Positions 29,172-35,772 of a stretch of 64,000 nucleotides of DNA are shown in pieces (the stretch's first letter is position 1; each line of letters opens with the position of its first letter). A model generated the notes under the pieces. It was not told where the DNA came from and searched no databases. It saw only the letters and a list, made by a program, of their open reading frames with translations. A program made the position numbers and the translations under genes. The stretch spans positions 1-64,000 of the forward strand of contig NZ_JASODI010000003.1 of assembly GCF_030211955.1 (NCBI RefSeq), read 5' to 3'. The DNA comes from Corynebacterium frankenforstense. GTDB lineage: Bacteria; Actinomycetota; Actinomycetes; Mycobacteriales; Mycobacteriaceae.

Positions 29172-29227
29172 GTAACAGTGCGTGTGATATTATCGCATTT
29201 GTGTGAAAATATCACACGCACTGTTAC
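29172..29227 (+). promoter_or_regulatory. Perfect 20-bp inverted repeat at the cargo promoter
   Basis: Arms 29172-29191 (GTAACAGTGCGTGTGATATT) and 29208-29227 are exact complements separated by 16 nt. Inside lies a second palindrome, GTGTGA-N5-TCACAC (29201-29217). AT-rich hexamers such as TATTAT within the element could serve as -10 boxes. It ends 16 nt before the first cargo gene, so it is probably an operator, perhaps for the XRE-domain protein encoded downstream. It could also form a strong RNA hairpin. Confidence 0.65.
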
Positions 29228-29243
29228 ACTCGAGAGGTGCCCG

Positions 29244-29810
29244 ATGGCCAGAAAACGAGACGAGAACGCTCTCCTGATGCGACGCGTTCTGCGCAACCTC
29301 GAGAAGGACTACGACAAGCTGCGCGAAGCAATCGGGCTCGCGCAGACCTATCGCGAGAAACTCCCCTACAAGCACTACCTGGAGAAGTGCCCGAGCCTGG
29401 ATCGCGATTCCATGGTCGTCGCCATCCATGAACTGTTCTCAGAGACCGGCCTCGGCGGACTTCACCTCTCCGCGAGCGCTTCGTTTCCGATGTGCCTCTG
29501 GTTCGAAGACGACGACATCGTCCTGATGTGGAGGCGAAGCAGCGGTTTCCGCGCCAGCCAACCCGTCTCCCGTGGCCAGGCCCCACTCATCGAGGCCAAA
29601 GCGCGCATCGTGTTGTTCTGGGAATTCCCCCAGCCCGGCGCGGATGCGCTCAGTGCCCTGTCGCTGCAGATGTTCGACAACGAAGACGCCCTCGAACACG
29701 CCCGGGCACTCTCGCAGCGGGTACCGTTAAGCACCAACGCAGACGAGATCACCGCAGAGAAGTTCTCCCCCACCGAGGCCGACCAAGAAGGGTTCAACTT
29801 CGGCAGCTAG
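29244..29810 (+). CDS. Unknown cargo protein, first gene of the island cluster
   Basis: A 188-aa soluble protein; I recognise no family. The N-terminal 45 residues are basic and helical (MARKRDENALLMRRVLRNLE). The middle part is richer in Trp/Phe and beta-like (FPMCLWFEDDDIVLMWRRSS, IVLFWEFPQPG), and the C-terminus is acidic. The ATG at 29244 follows GAGAGGTG and was chosen over an earlier frame start that lies inside the inverted repeat. It ends 15 nt before the XRE-ImmA gene, so the two are very likely co-transcribed. It could be a partner or antitoxin of that protein. Confidence 0.8.
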   Translation: MARKRDENALLMRRVLRNLEKDYDKLREAIGLAQTYREKLPYKHYLEKCPSLDRDSMVVAIHELFSETGLGGLHLSASASFPMCLWFEDDDIVLMWRRSSGFRASQPVSRGQAPLIEAKARIVLFWEFPQPGADALSALSLQMFDNEDALEHARALSQRVPLSTNADEITAEKFSPTEADQEGFNFGS

Positions 29811-29825
29811 AAAGCACGGCGCCAC

Positions 29826-30851
29826 ATGTCCACCACAGCCACCAACCTCAAGCACGTCAGGATCCTGCTCGGCTACACACAAAAAGCGTTTGCCGCCCGA
29901 CTCGGTGTCGCCCAGTCCACACTCAGCGGCGTCGAACGCCAGAACCGCGCGCTTTCCGACAAGCTGCTGACCACCACCCAGTTCGTCACCGGCATGACGC
30001 GCGACTTCTTCGACGAGGACATCGACTACTATGGGCAGAACGACCTTCTGTTTCGGACTGCACGGCTCGGTCGGCCCGACGCCGAGAAGATCGCGACGGC
30101 GTTCTCCATCACCGAGCACTACCTGAATCACCGCTACCCGGACCTCGTCAGCGACGTGCCTGCCCTTGACGTGCCCGACGGGCCACTCGACGCGCCCGTC
30201 CTGGAGGCGGCAGCCGCGCGCGCCCGAGAGCACTTCGAGCTAGAGCCGGATACGGCAATCGGGAACATCACCGCGGTCCTCCACCTCCACAACATTCTCG
30301 TGACAGAACTGCCCGAGAGCGTCATCAGCGGCACCAACTTCGACGGCGTATCCACCCCAAGCGCAGCACCCCTGCGCGTCATCGCACTAAATAGGCAGCG
30401 CAGCGGTGACCGATACCGTTTCAGCCTCGCCCACGAACTCGCCCACCTCATCCTGCACGCCTCCACGAGCCGATCAGACCTTACCGCGATGGAAACCGAA
30501 GCGAACATGTTCGCCGCAAGCTTCCTCATGCCCCGCCGCCTCATGACGCCTGCCATCACCCCCGAGAGCACGCTGGCTGACTACGCGGCACTCAAGTCAC
30601 AGTGGGGCTACTCCATCCAGGCGATCGTACGTCGAGCACACGAGCTCGAGCTCATCGACTACCAGCGCTACCGCAGCCTACGCATGCAGATCTCCGGACG
30701 CGGCTGGAGAGTCCACGAACCAGTCGACGTTCTGCTCGAAAACAGCTACATCGATCCTGTCACCGTGACGCGCCCTGACCGCCAGGACACCGACACTGCC
30801 AACGACGAACTCGCCAGTGTGACGCCACTTGCAACACCGAGACATGAATAG
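29826..30851 (+). CDS. XRE helix-turn-helix / ImmA-IrrE metallopeptidase fusion
   Basis: A 341-aa two-domain protein. Residues 7-50 form an XRE helix-turn-helix (LLGYTQKAFAARLGVAQSTL). Residues about 120-290 form an ImmA/IrrE peptidase domain with the zinc motif HELAH at 203-207 and a later ETEANMFAASFLMP segment carrying the third ligand. Related proteins cleave or inactivate repressors after DNA damage (ImmA in ICEBs1, IrrE in Deinococcus) or act in toxin-antitoxin pairs. Its own helix-turn-helix could bind the inverted repeat before the cluster. The start is an ATG 15 nt after the previous gene. Confidence 0.9.
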   Translation: MSTTATNLKHVRILLGYTQKAFAARLGVAQSTLSGVERQNRALSDKLLTTTQFVTGMTRDFFDEDIDYYGQNDLLFRTARLGRPDAEKIATAFSITEHYLNHRYPDLVSDVPALDVPDGPLDAPVLEAAAARAREHFELEPDTAIGNITAVLHLHNILVTELPESVISGTNFDGVSTPSAAPLRVIALNRQRSGDRYRFSLAHELAHLILHASTSRSDLTAMETEANMFAASFLMPRRLMTPAITPESTLADYAALKSQWGYSIQAIVRRAHELELIDYQRYRSLRMQISGRGWRVHEPVDVLLENSYIDPVTVTRPDRQDTDTANDELASVTPLATPRHE

Positions 30852-30902
30852 CCCACCGCCCCAACGATGTCCCAACAGCGTGGACCACAAGAGGACGACC
30901 CC

Positions 30903-31901
30903 ATGACCACACCAGACCAGATCGCGATTTATACCACCGAGGACGGCAAAGCCCACGTTCGCCTTCAGCTCCAAGAAGGAAGCGCATGGCTTAGCACGCG
31001 CCAAATGGGAGACCTCTTCGCGATCGGACAACATGCGGTCAACCATCACATCAGAGAGATTCTCCGTGGCGGAGAGCTGGACGAGACCAACTGTAAAAAG
31101 CTTTTACAACAGCCAGGCCACGACCGGTCCGTCAACCACTACAACCTCGATATGATTCTTGCCGTCGGCTACCGGGTGCGTGGGCCACGCGGCGCGCAGT
31201 TCCGCAAGTGGGCTACCGAAGTACTCAGCGAGTACCTCGTCAAAGGCTTCGCCATGGACGACCAACGCCTCAAGAACGACGGCGTGGACACCCACTTCGA
31301 CGAGTTGCTGGAGCGCATCCGGGACATCCGCGCGAGCGAGCGCCAGTTCTTCCGCAAGATCTGTGATGTCATCGCCGCGACAAGTGCCGACTACGAAGAA
31401 CGCAAGTCCTTCCAGGAGGTACGCAACTTCTTCGCCAGTATCCAGAACAGGCTTCACTTCGCCACCCACGGCATGACTGCGGCAGAGCTCATCTGGGAGC
31501 GCGCGGACCGAACCAAGCCGAACGCCGGGTTGACAAACTGGTCAGGGGAACAACCACGGCGCTCAGACCTAGCGGTAGCAAAGAACTACCTCGACCGCGA
31601 TGAGCTCACGCGCATGAATCGCCTCACCTCGATGTTCCTCGATTACGCAGAAGACCAAGCGTCCTTGGGCAATACCATTCTTCTCGACGAGTGGATGCAG
31701 AAGGCTGACAAGTGGCTTGTCTTCAACGACCGCGACGTGCTGTCAGGATTTGGCAAGCGGCAGAGGAAGCAAGCCGCGGTGAAGGCACACGCTGAGTGGG
31801 ACGCCCACCTTGCCACACAGGATGCCCGTGTCAATGAGAAGGACATGGCCGAGCTCGCCGAAGAGGTCAAGGCCCTGAAATCAGGACACAGTGGCGCATA
31901 G
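30903..31901 (+). CDS. RhuM family protein
   Basis: A 332-aa protein of the RhuM family, named after a gene in a Salmonella pathogenicity island. The N-terminal region has the family blocks WLSTRQMGDLFAIGQHAVNHHI (DNA-binding-like) and YNLDMILAVGYRVRGPRGAQF; the C-terminal half is helical and ends in a charged coiled coil. Length matches complete family members. The activity is not established; RhuM genes are frequent in islands and near restriction systems. The inner ATG at 30903 follows AGAGGACG and is preferred. It overlaps the next gene by 11 nt. Confidence 0.9.
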   Translation: MTTPDQIAIYTTEDGKAHVRLQLQEGSAWLSTRQMGDLFAIGQHAVNHHIREILRGGELDETNCKKLLQQPGHDRSVNHYNLDMILAVGYRVRGPRGAQFRKWATEVLSEYLVKGFAMDDQRLKNDGVDTHFDELLERIRDIRASERQFFRKICDVIAATSADYEERKSFQEVRNFFASIQNRLHFATHGMTAAELIWERADRTKPNAGLTNWSGEQPRRSDLAVAKNYLDRDELTRMNRLTSMFLDYAEDQASLGNTILLDEWMQKADKWLVFNDRDVLSGFGKRQRKQAAVKAHAEWDAHLATQDARVNEKDMAELAEEVKALKSGHSGA

Positions 31902-32283
31902 CTACTACGACCTGCTCGACATGGCCACCGAGCAGGACGCGTTCGTGGACTACGACGACATGGGGTGGCTCGAAGGCGCCAAGGGCGGCTGGTTCCCGGA
32001 ATACTACCTGATCCTGCTCCGAGACGACCTGACCCACGTCAAGCAGGTGTGCACGCTCGCACACGAACTCGGCCACGCCGTTCTCGGACACCGGGCCGAC
32101 GTCGCCGGCTGGTGGTCGGCCCGCCAAGAGCGCCAGGCGGACCGGTGGGCAGCAGAGCTTCTGATCTCGCCGGAGGACTACGCGACCGCCGAGGCCCTTT
32201 ACGGGCCGCACGCCGGGGCCCTAGCCGCGGAGTTCGGCGTCACGGTGCACATGATCCAAACCTGGCGATCGCACCGGAATTAG
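31891..32283 (+). CDS. Stand-alone ImmA/IrrE metallopeptidase
   Basis: A 130-aa peptidase with the zinc motif HELGH at 58-62 and a following RQERQADRWAAELLISPEDY segment with the third ligand. Its length fits phage lysogeny-module ImmA proteins, which lack a DNA-binding domain. The GTG start lies inside the end of the RhuM gene (11-nt overlap), so translation is coupled. The final 31 residues (about 95 nt of DNA) are repeated downstream at 32766-32860. It may act on the XRE-ImmA protein or on a lost phage repressor. Confidence 0.85.
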   Translation: MAHSYYDLLDMATEQDAFVDYDDMGWLEGAKGGWFPEYYLILLRDDLTHVKQVCTLAHELGHAVLGHRADVAGWWSARQERQADRWAAELLISPEDYATAEALYGPHAGALAAEFGVTVHMIQTWRSHRN

Positions 32284-32404
32284 ATCATTACACGAGTTGC
32301 ATCGTACTGGTGACTACCATGACGGGGCGTGATTCAGGTTTACTTCCCGATCCCGCGGAAGTAGCATGAGAAGCGACATGATACCCCCATGTCACCGCTA
32401 ATGG

Positions 32405-32445
32405 CGAAGCCCTCCACCCGCCGCTAAGCAAAGTGAAGGGCTTCG
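32405..32445. terminator. Convergent hairpin after the cargo cluster
   Basis: CGAAGCCCT (32405-32413) pairs with AGGGCTTCG (32437-32445) around a 23-nt loop. It lies 6 nt from the stop of the leftward 48-aa gene and 120 nt past the ImmA gene. The stretch 32284-32404 contains no gene that I can support. Confidence 0.5.
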
Positions 32446-32450
32446 TGAGA

Positions 32451-32597
32451 CTAGTTAGCTAACCAGACAGCCAACTCGCGAACCGCATCCGCGAGCACAC
32501 TGGCAGCTAACGCTCCCAGGGCCTGGGCGACGATCTCACCAATCGTCGCCCAGGCCTTCCTCTTTTCCGGCTGTTCGCCGTACTCAGTATCAGGCAT
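32451..32597 (-). CDS. 48-aa amphipathic microprotein
   Basis: A short gene with a strong ribosome site (GGGAGGTGAG, 7-8 nt before the ATG). The first 14 residues are charged (MPDTEYGEQPEKRK). The rest forms one long amphipathic or membrane-seeking helix (TIGEIVAQALGALAASVLAD and on to VWLAN). No family recognised. Small hydrophobic peptides of this kind in phage islands include toxins, holin-like proteins and membrane anchors. A 15-bp perfect inverted repeat lies within its coding sequence. Confidence 0.6.
   Translation of the reverse strand: MPDTEYGEQPEKRKAWATIGEIVAQALGALAASVLADAVRELAVWLAN
32520..32556. repeat. 15-bp inverted repeat within the 48-aa gene
   Basis: GGCCTGGGCGACGAT-type arms (15 bp, perfect) flank a 7-nt loop. 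It would form a very stable hairpin in the mRNA in the middle of the short gene, or in an antisense RNA. Confidence 0.75.
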
Positions 32598-32698
32598 TCG
32601 TCTCACCTCCCTCCTAACGAGAGTCGGTGACCCTGCCGCCGATGGCCTCCGGGCTCCGCTCGCATGACGATGGAGACCGAGTCGCATCGACAGGAGGG

Positions 32699-32718
32699 GA
32701 ACTACACACGTGTAGTTC
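32699..32718. promoter_or_regulatory. Palindrome upstream of the 48-aa gene
   Basis: GAACTACAC and GTGTAGTTC are perfect 9-bp arms with two bases between. It lies about 100 nt before the 48-aa gene and 240 nt before the rightward 50-aa gene, so it may be an operator for either. Confidence 0.5.
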
Positions 32719-32765
32719 AACGATTGATAATACCGCACTATGCGGCGGTTCCCATCCCTCCGCCG

Positions 32766-32860
32766 CTGAGGCCCCGATTAGGCCATACGCCGGGACCCTG
32801 GCCGCGGAGTTGGGCGTCACGGCGAACATGATCCGAGTCTGGCGATCGCGCCAAAACTAG
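32766..32860 (+). pseudogene. Duplicated 3' end of the ImmA gene
   Basis: The last 95 nt of the ImmA gene (32189-32283) are repeated here at roughly 80 percent identity, in the same orientation and ending in the same TAG codon (AGTLAAELGVTANMIRVWRSRQN against AGALAAEFGVTVHMIQTWRSHRN). No ribosome site or peptidase motif precedes it, so it is a remnant of a second copy. The 48-aa gene lies between the two copies. The AT-richer stretch 32861-32956 after it holds only the ribosome site of the next gene. Confidence 0.7.
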
Positions 32861-32956
32861 CATGTTCCCCCACTTGCCATATACCGCACGTCTACGTTGC
32901 TACGAGGATAGTTCCGCAAGGGACGTCAAGAAAACTCAACAGAGAAAGGAGGCGAT

Positions 32957-33109
32957 GTGGAACACATCTCCTGGTGGATAGCCGGACTCTACGCAGCATG
33001 GAGAGCCGCAAACGAGACACTCCGAATCATCCTGGACTACAAGACCAAGATGAAAGAGTTGGACTCACCACCCGAAGAAGAGTGGACCCCGGGGACCTAC
33101 TCCAACTAG
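32957..33109 (+). CDS. 50-aa microprotein
   Basis: A GTG-started gene directly behind a perfect AAAGGAGG ribosome site. The first 35 residues form a Trp-rich amphipathic helix (VEHISWWIAGLYAAWRAANE) and the last 15 are acidic and Pro-rich (SPPEEEWTPGTYSN). The overlapping ATG at 32955 gives only eight codons and was rejected. Function unknown. It heads a tight rightward run: microprotein, membrane microprotein, excisionase-like gene, integrase. Confidence 0.6.
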   Translation: MEHISWWIAGLYAAWRAANETLRIILDYKTKMKELDSPPEEEWTPGTYSN

Positions 33110-33153
33110 GCCCCCGGGGGACACCCTAAGCATAACGCAGGAAAGGACCCTTC

Positions 33154-33312
33154 ATGAGACACATGACCGACATCGGAATCATCGCCCTATTCGTCCTCGC
33201 AGCCCTCAAAGCTCCTACCTGGATAATCTGCGCGCTTGCCGCGCTGTTGACCATCCCCCTCGCCCGCCAAACAGCGCGCATCATCACCAGCTACAGGAAG
33301 CTCCGCTCATGA
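33154..33312 (+). CDS. 52-aa two-segment membrane microprotein
   Basis: The ATG follows GGAAAGGA. Hydrophobic residues 7-33 (IGIIALFVLAALKAPTWIIC and on) could span the membrane once or as a hairpin, and the tail is basic (RIITSYRKLRS). The stop overlaps the ATG of the excisionase-like gene by four bases, which implies translational coupling. No family recognised. Confidence 0.6.
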   Translation: MRHMTDIGIIALFVLAALKAPTWIICALAALLTIPLARQTARIITSYRKLRS

Positions 33313-33557
33313 CCCCCATCATCATCGACAAAGACACCGGCAACGAGCTGTGGCGCACCGCCGAATGCGCAGACCACTGCAACATCACGCCACGCACCTG
33401 GGCCAACTACTACGCCAACGGCCGCACCCCACAACCGGTGGCCATGCTCGACAAACGAAGCCCCCTCTGGGACGCCGAAGAAGTCTGCGACTGGCAGGCA
33501 CACCGCCCCGGCTCCCCCGTCCCCGGCGCGCCGACGAGCGGGCGCCGGCACGCCTGA
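33309..33557 (+). CDS. Excisionase-like small DNA-binding protein
   Basis: An 82-aa protein immediately before the integrase and overlapping its start by one base. The central segment (TAECADHCNITPRTWANYYA, then LWDAEEVCDWQ) resembles the winged-helix fold of AlpA/Xis recombination directionality factors. In phages such proteins steer integrase toward excision. The assignment rests on this layout and on position. Confidence 0.65.
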   Translation: MTPIIIDKDTGNELWRTAECADHCNITPRTWANYYANGRTPQPVAMLDKRSPLWDAEEVCDWQAHRPGSPVPGAPTSGRRHA

Positions 33558-34674
33558 TGGCGTCGATCAAGCGGTACAAGACGAAGAGCGGGGCGCGGGG
33601 CTTCCTGTGGCGGGTGCAGTACCGCTCCCCTGACGGGCGGAGTCGCACCAAGCAGGGCTTCGCCACGAAGGACGCCGCGCAGGCGTGGGCGGAAAAGAAC
33701 GCCACCGAGGTGCGCACGGGCGAGTGGCTGGACCCGAGCTCGGGGAAGACCACCGTCTCCGAGCTCCTGCCGGCGTGGGAGGCGACGATGACGCGTCTCA
33801 AGCCGAAGACGAAACACGAGGCGATGGCGAAGTGGCGTCGTGCGGTCGAGCCGGAGTGGGGCCTGCGGCAGGTGTCCACGATCCGGCTGTCCGAGGTGCA
33901 GGCCTGGGTGGCGTCCATGCGACAGGGGGCGTCGTACGTTCGGCAGGCGCACGCCGTGCTCGCCCAGATTCTCGACGTCGCTGTCGGTGACCGGGCGCTC
34001 AAACTCAACCCGGCGCGCGGGGTGCGCCTGCCCCGAAAGGAGCGCTCGGTGAAGGTGTATCTGACGGCCGGACAGTTGGCCGATTTCGCGGCGGAGCAGC
34101 GCACCCGGAGATCATCTGGCTACTGGGCACCGTGGGCCTGCGGTGGGGCGAGATGGCTGTGCTGCGGCCGCAGGACGTCGACGTGCTGCGCCGCCGGATA
34201 CGGGTGGACCGAGCGTCGGTCACCGTCGGCGGTGAGGTCGTCATCGGCACGCCGAAGACCCACGAGCGGCGCACGGTGATGGACATGCTGGTGCCGGTGA
34301 TGGACGGGCGCGCCCCTGACGAGCTGATCTGGCCGTCGAGGTCCGGGGAGCCGAAGCGGCCGCCGACGCACGGGTCCTGGTACCACGGCGCGCTGGCACG
34401 TATGCGGGAGCGTGATCCGGAGTTTCCGTGGGTGACCCCGCATGGTCTGCGTCATGTGGCCGCGGGGCTGATGGTCTCCGAGCACGCTAACGTCCTTGCG
34501 GTCAGCCGGCAGCTCGGGCACGCCAGCCCGATGATCACGCTGACGACCTACGCGGAGCTTTTCACCGAGGACCTCGAGGCGTTCGGCAAGCGCATGGATG
34601 AGGTCGTGCGCGTCGCGCCAAGGGTAACGAGGCGTGCACACATGTCGTGGAAATGTCGTGGGATTAACCCCTGA
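33557..34674 (+). pseudogene. Tyrosine-recombinase integrase, frameshifted
   Basis: The N-terminal frame (ATG 33557) encodes an arm-binding domain (SGARGFLWRVQYRSPDGRSR) and a core-binding SAM-like domain up to about residue 185. A loss of one base near 34100 shifts the frame. The second frame continues HPEIIWLLGTVGLRWGEMAV with the first catalytic Arg, then TPHGLRHV (His-x-x-Arg), LGHASPMIT (His) and the nucleophile Tyr in TYAELF, ending at 34674. All catalytic residues survive in the second part, but no single frame makes the enzyme. It lies 37 nt from the right attachment repeat. Confidence 0.85.
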
Positions 34675-34710
34675 AACCGTCGTGACCTGCGATATTAAGC
34701 CATAATCAGA

Positions 34711-34735
34711 CTGGTTCGACCCCAGTTGGGGAAGC
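34711..34735. repeat. Right attachment repeat (attR)
   Basis: A 25-bp copy of the tRNA-Asn 3' end, differing from attL at two positions (34720 and 34732). Confidence 0.88.
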
Positions 34736-34746
34736 AGAGAAAGGCC

Positions 34747-34772
34747 CCGGCACCGATTTAATTCGGTGCCGG
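34747..34772 (+). terminator. Displaced terminator of tRNA-Asn
   Basis: CCGGCACCGA and TCGGTGCCGG are perfect 10-bp arms around TTTAAT, followed by TGCCTCCTT. It stands 12 nt past attR, where the tRNA-Asn terminator would lie before the element integrated. Confidence 0.75.
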
Positions 34773-34838
34773 TGCCTCCTTATCGTCTATCCACCAACCG
34801 AAGCCCGGGGCGTCGCACCGAACAGTAGTGTCAGCCGC

Positions 34839-35504
34839 ATGGACTGGTCCCTCGTCATCTCCGCCCTGTCGTTGAGCTTCGCACCGATCACGTTATGGCT
34901 CGGTTGGCTTGAGCTGAACCACCAGCTACGCCGGGAAAGAGCCACTCAGCTGAAACTGGAATTCGGGCGTACCGGCAACACAGCCAACATCGGGGACGGC
35001 CCGACATACAACTCCTACAGCGTCAGCGTCCGCAACAGTGGACTCCAGAGCTATCAGCAGTTGAAGTGCAGAATGGTGGGCCCCCAGGGCGCCTACGCCT
35101 CCATCGGGAGCCCGACGAACCTGGCAAGCGGCGAAGAACTGGAACCCACGCGTGTGTGGCTTACTGATGAGGAAGCCGAGACGGTGTACCTCCACGTCTC
35201 CTGGACCGTTCCCCGCCAGTATCAGCCAGGAATCGACTACCGCGCCGTCCGGGTGCATGCACAGGGTCAGGTGGAGATCTGGCGACCGTACCGGTTCCGC
35301 GCCCTGCGGCGGTGGATGAAGAAAGACATCGGTGGTTGGCGAGGATTCAAGTCGCATCCCATTCCTATCGAGCTCGCCCCGGGCTGGCCCCGCGGCAAGC
35401 CCACCACCCACCTCGACTGGGGCTCGCGCCCTTCCCGCCCCGAGCCGTTAGACTTGCGGTCGCACCCCACCGTCGACCATCAGCGAGGAACCGCCACCAC
35501 ATGA
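34839..35504 (+). CDS. Unknown protein with N-terminal membrane segment
   Basis: A 221-aa protein of unrecognised family. Residues 1-24 are hydrophobic (VISALSLSFAPITLWLGWLE) and probably anchor it. A beta-rich soluble domain follows (about 35-150), then a basic, Pro-rich tail. TAGTGT ends 7 nt before the ATG and no ribosome site is seen, so a leaderless mRNA is likely. Its stop overlaps the start of the next gene (ATGA). The last 60 residues may be less conserved, since they carry the ribosome site of the neighbour. Confidence 0.6.
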   Translation: MDWSLVISALSLSFAPITLWLGWLELNHQLRRERATQLKLEFGRTGNTANIGDGPTYNSYSVSVRNSGLQSYQQLKCRMVGPQGAYASIGSPTNLASGEELEPTRVWLTDEEAETVYLHVSWTVPRQYQPGIDYRAVRVHAQGQVEIWRPYRFRALRRWMKKDIGGWRGFKSHPIPIELAPGWPRGKPTTHLDWGSRPSRPEPLDLRSHPTVDHQRGTATT

Positions 35505-35743
35505 TCCAGTTCGTCATCGGCGCCGCCGCGGGATACGTCTTCGGCACCAAGGCCGGCCGCAAGCGTTTCGACCAGATCAAGCGCGGCTACCAGATCGCCG
35601 TCAACTCCCCGGTCACCCGCTCCGCCGTCAACTCCGCGCGCAAGGCCATCGCGAACCGGCTCGACCCGAATCCGCGCATGCGAGAGGTCAAGAACCTCCG
35701 CCGCGACGACGGTTCCACCGTCCTCGAACCCGACGAGGACTAG
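35501..35743 (+). CDS. Small YtxH-like protein
   Basis: An 80-aa protein that begins with a glycine-rich hydrophobic segment (FVIGAAAGYVFGTKAGRKRF) of the type seen in YtxH-like proteins, followed by a basic helix and an acidic tail. Function unknown. A GAGGAA ribosome site precedes the ATG, which overlaps the upstream stop by four bases. It is convergent with dnaG. Confidence 0.7.
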   Translation: MIQFVIGAAAGYVFGTKAGRKRFDQIKRGYQIAVNSPVTRSAVNSARKAIANRLDPNPRMREVKNLRRDDGSTVLEPDED

Positions 35744-35772
35744 GCCCTACCGGGCCGGCCGGCCCCGACCCC

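Larger units (their letters stand above)
27896..34735. mobile_element. Integrated element (decayed prophage island) in tRNA-Asn
   Basis: About 6.8 kb bounded by an imperfect 25-bp repeat of the tRNA-Asn 3' end. It is visibly less GC-rich than its flanks. Left to right: phage structural-gene remnants on the minus strand, a rightward cargo cluster (unknown protein, XRE-ImmA, RhuM, ImmA), an intergenic region with microproteins and a duplicated ImmA tail, then excisionase-like and integrase genes next to the right end. No complete head, tail, lysis or replication module remains. The integrase is frameshifted, so the element is probably fixed. Confidence 0.9.

Noticed and set aside
33557..34674. 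Programmed frameshifting of the integrase
   Set aside because: No slippery sequence or downstream pseudoknot is evident near 34100; decay or a sequencing error is simpler.
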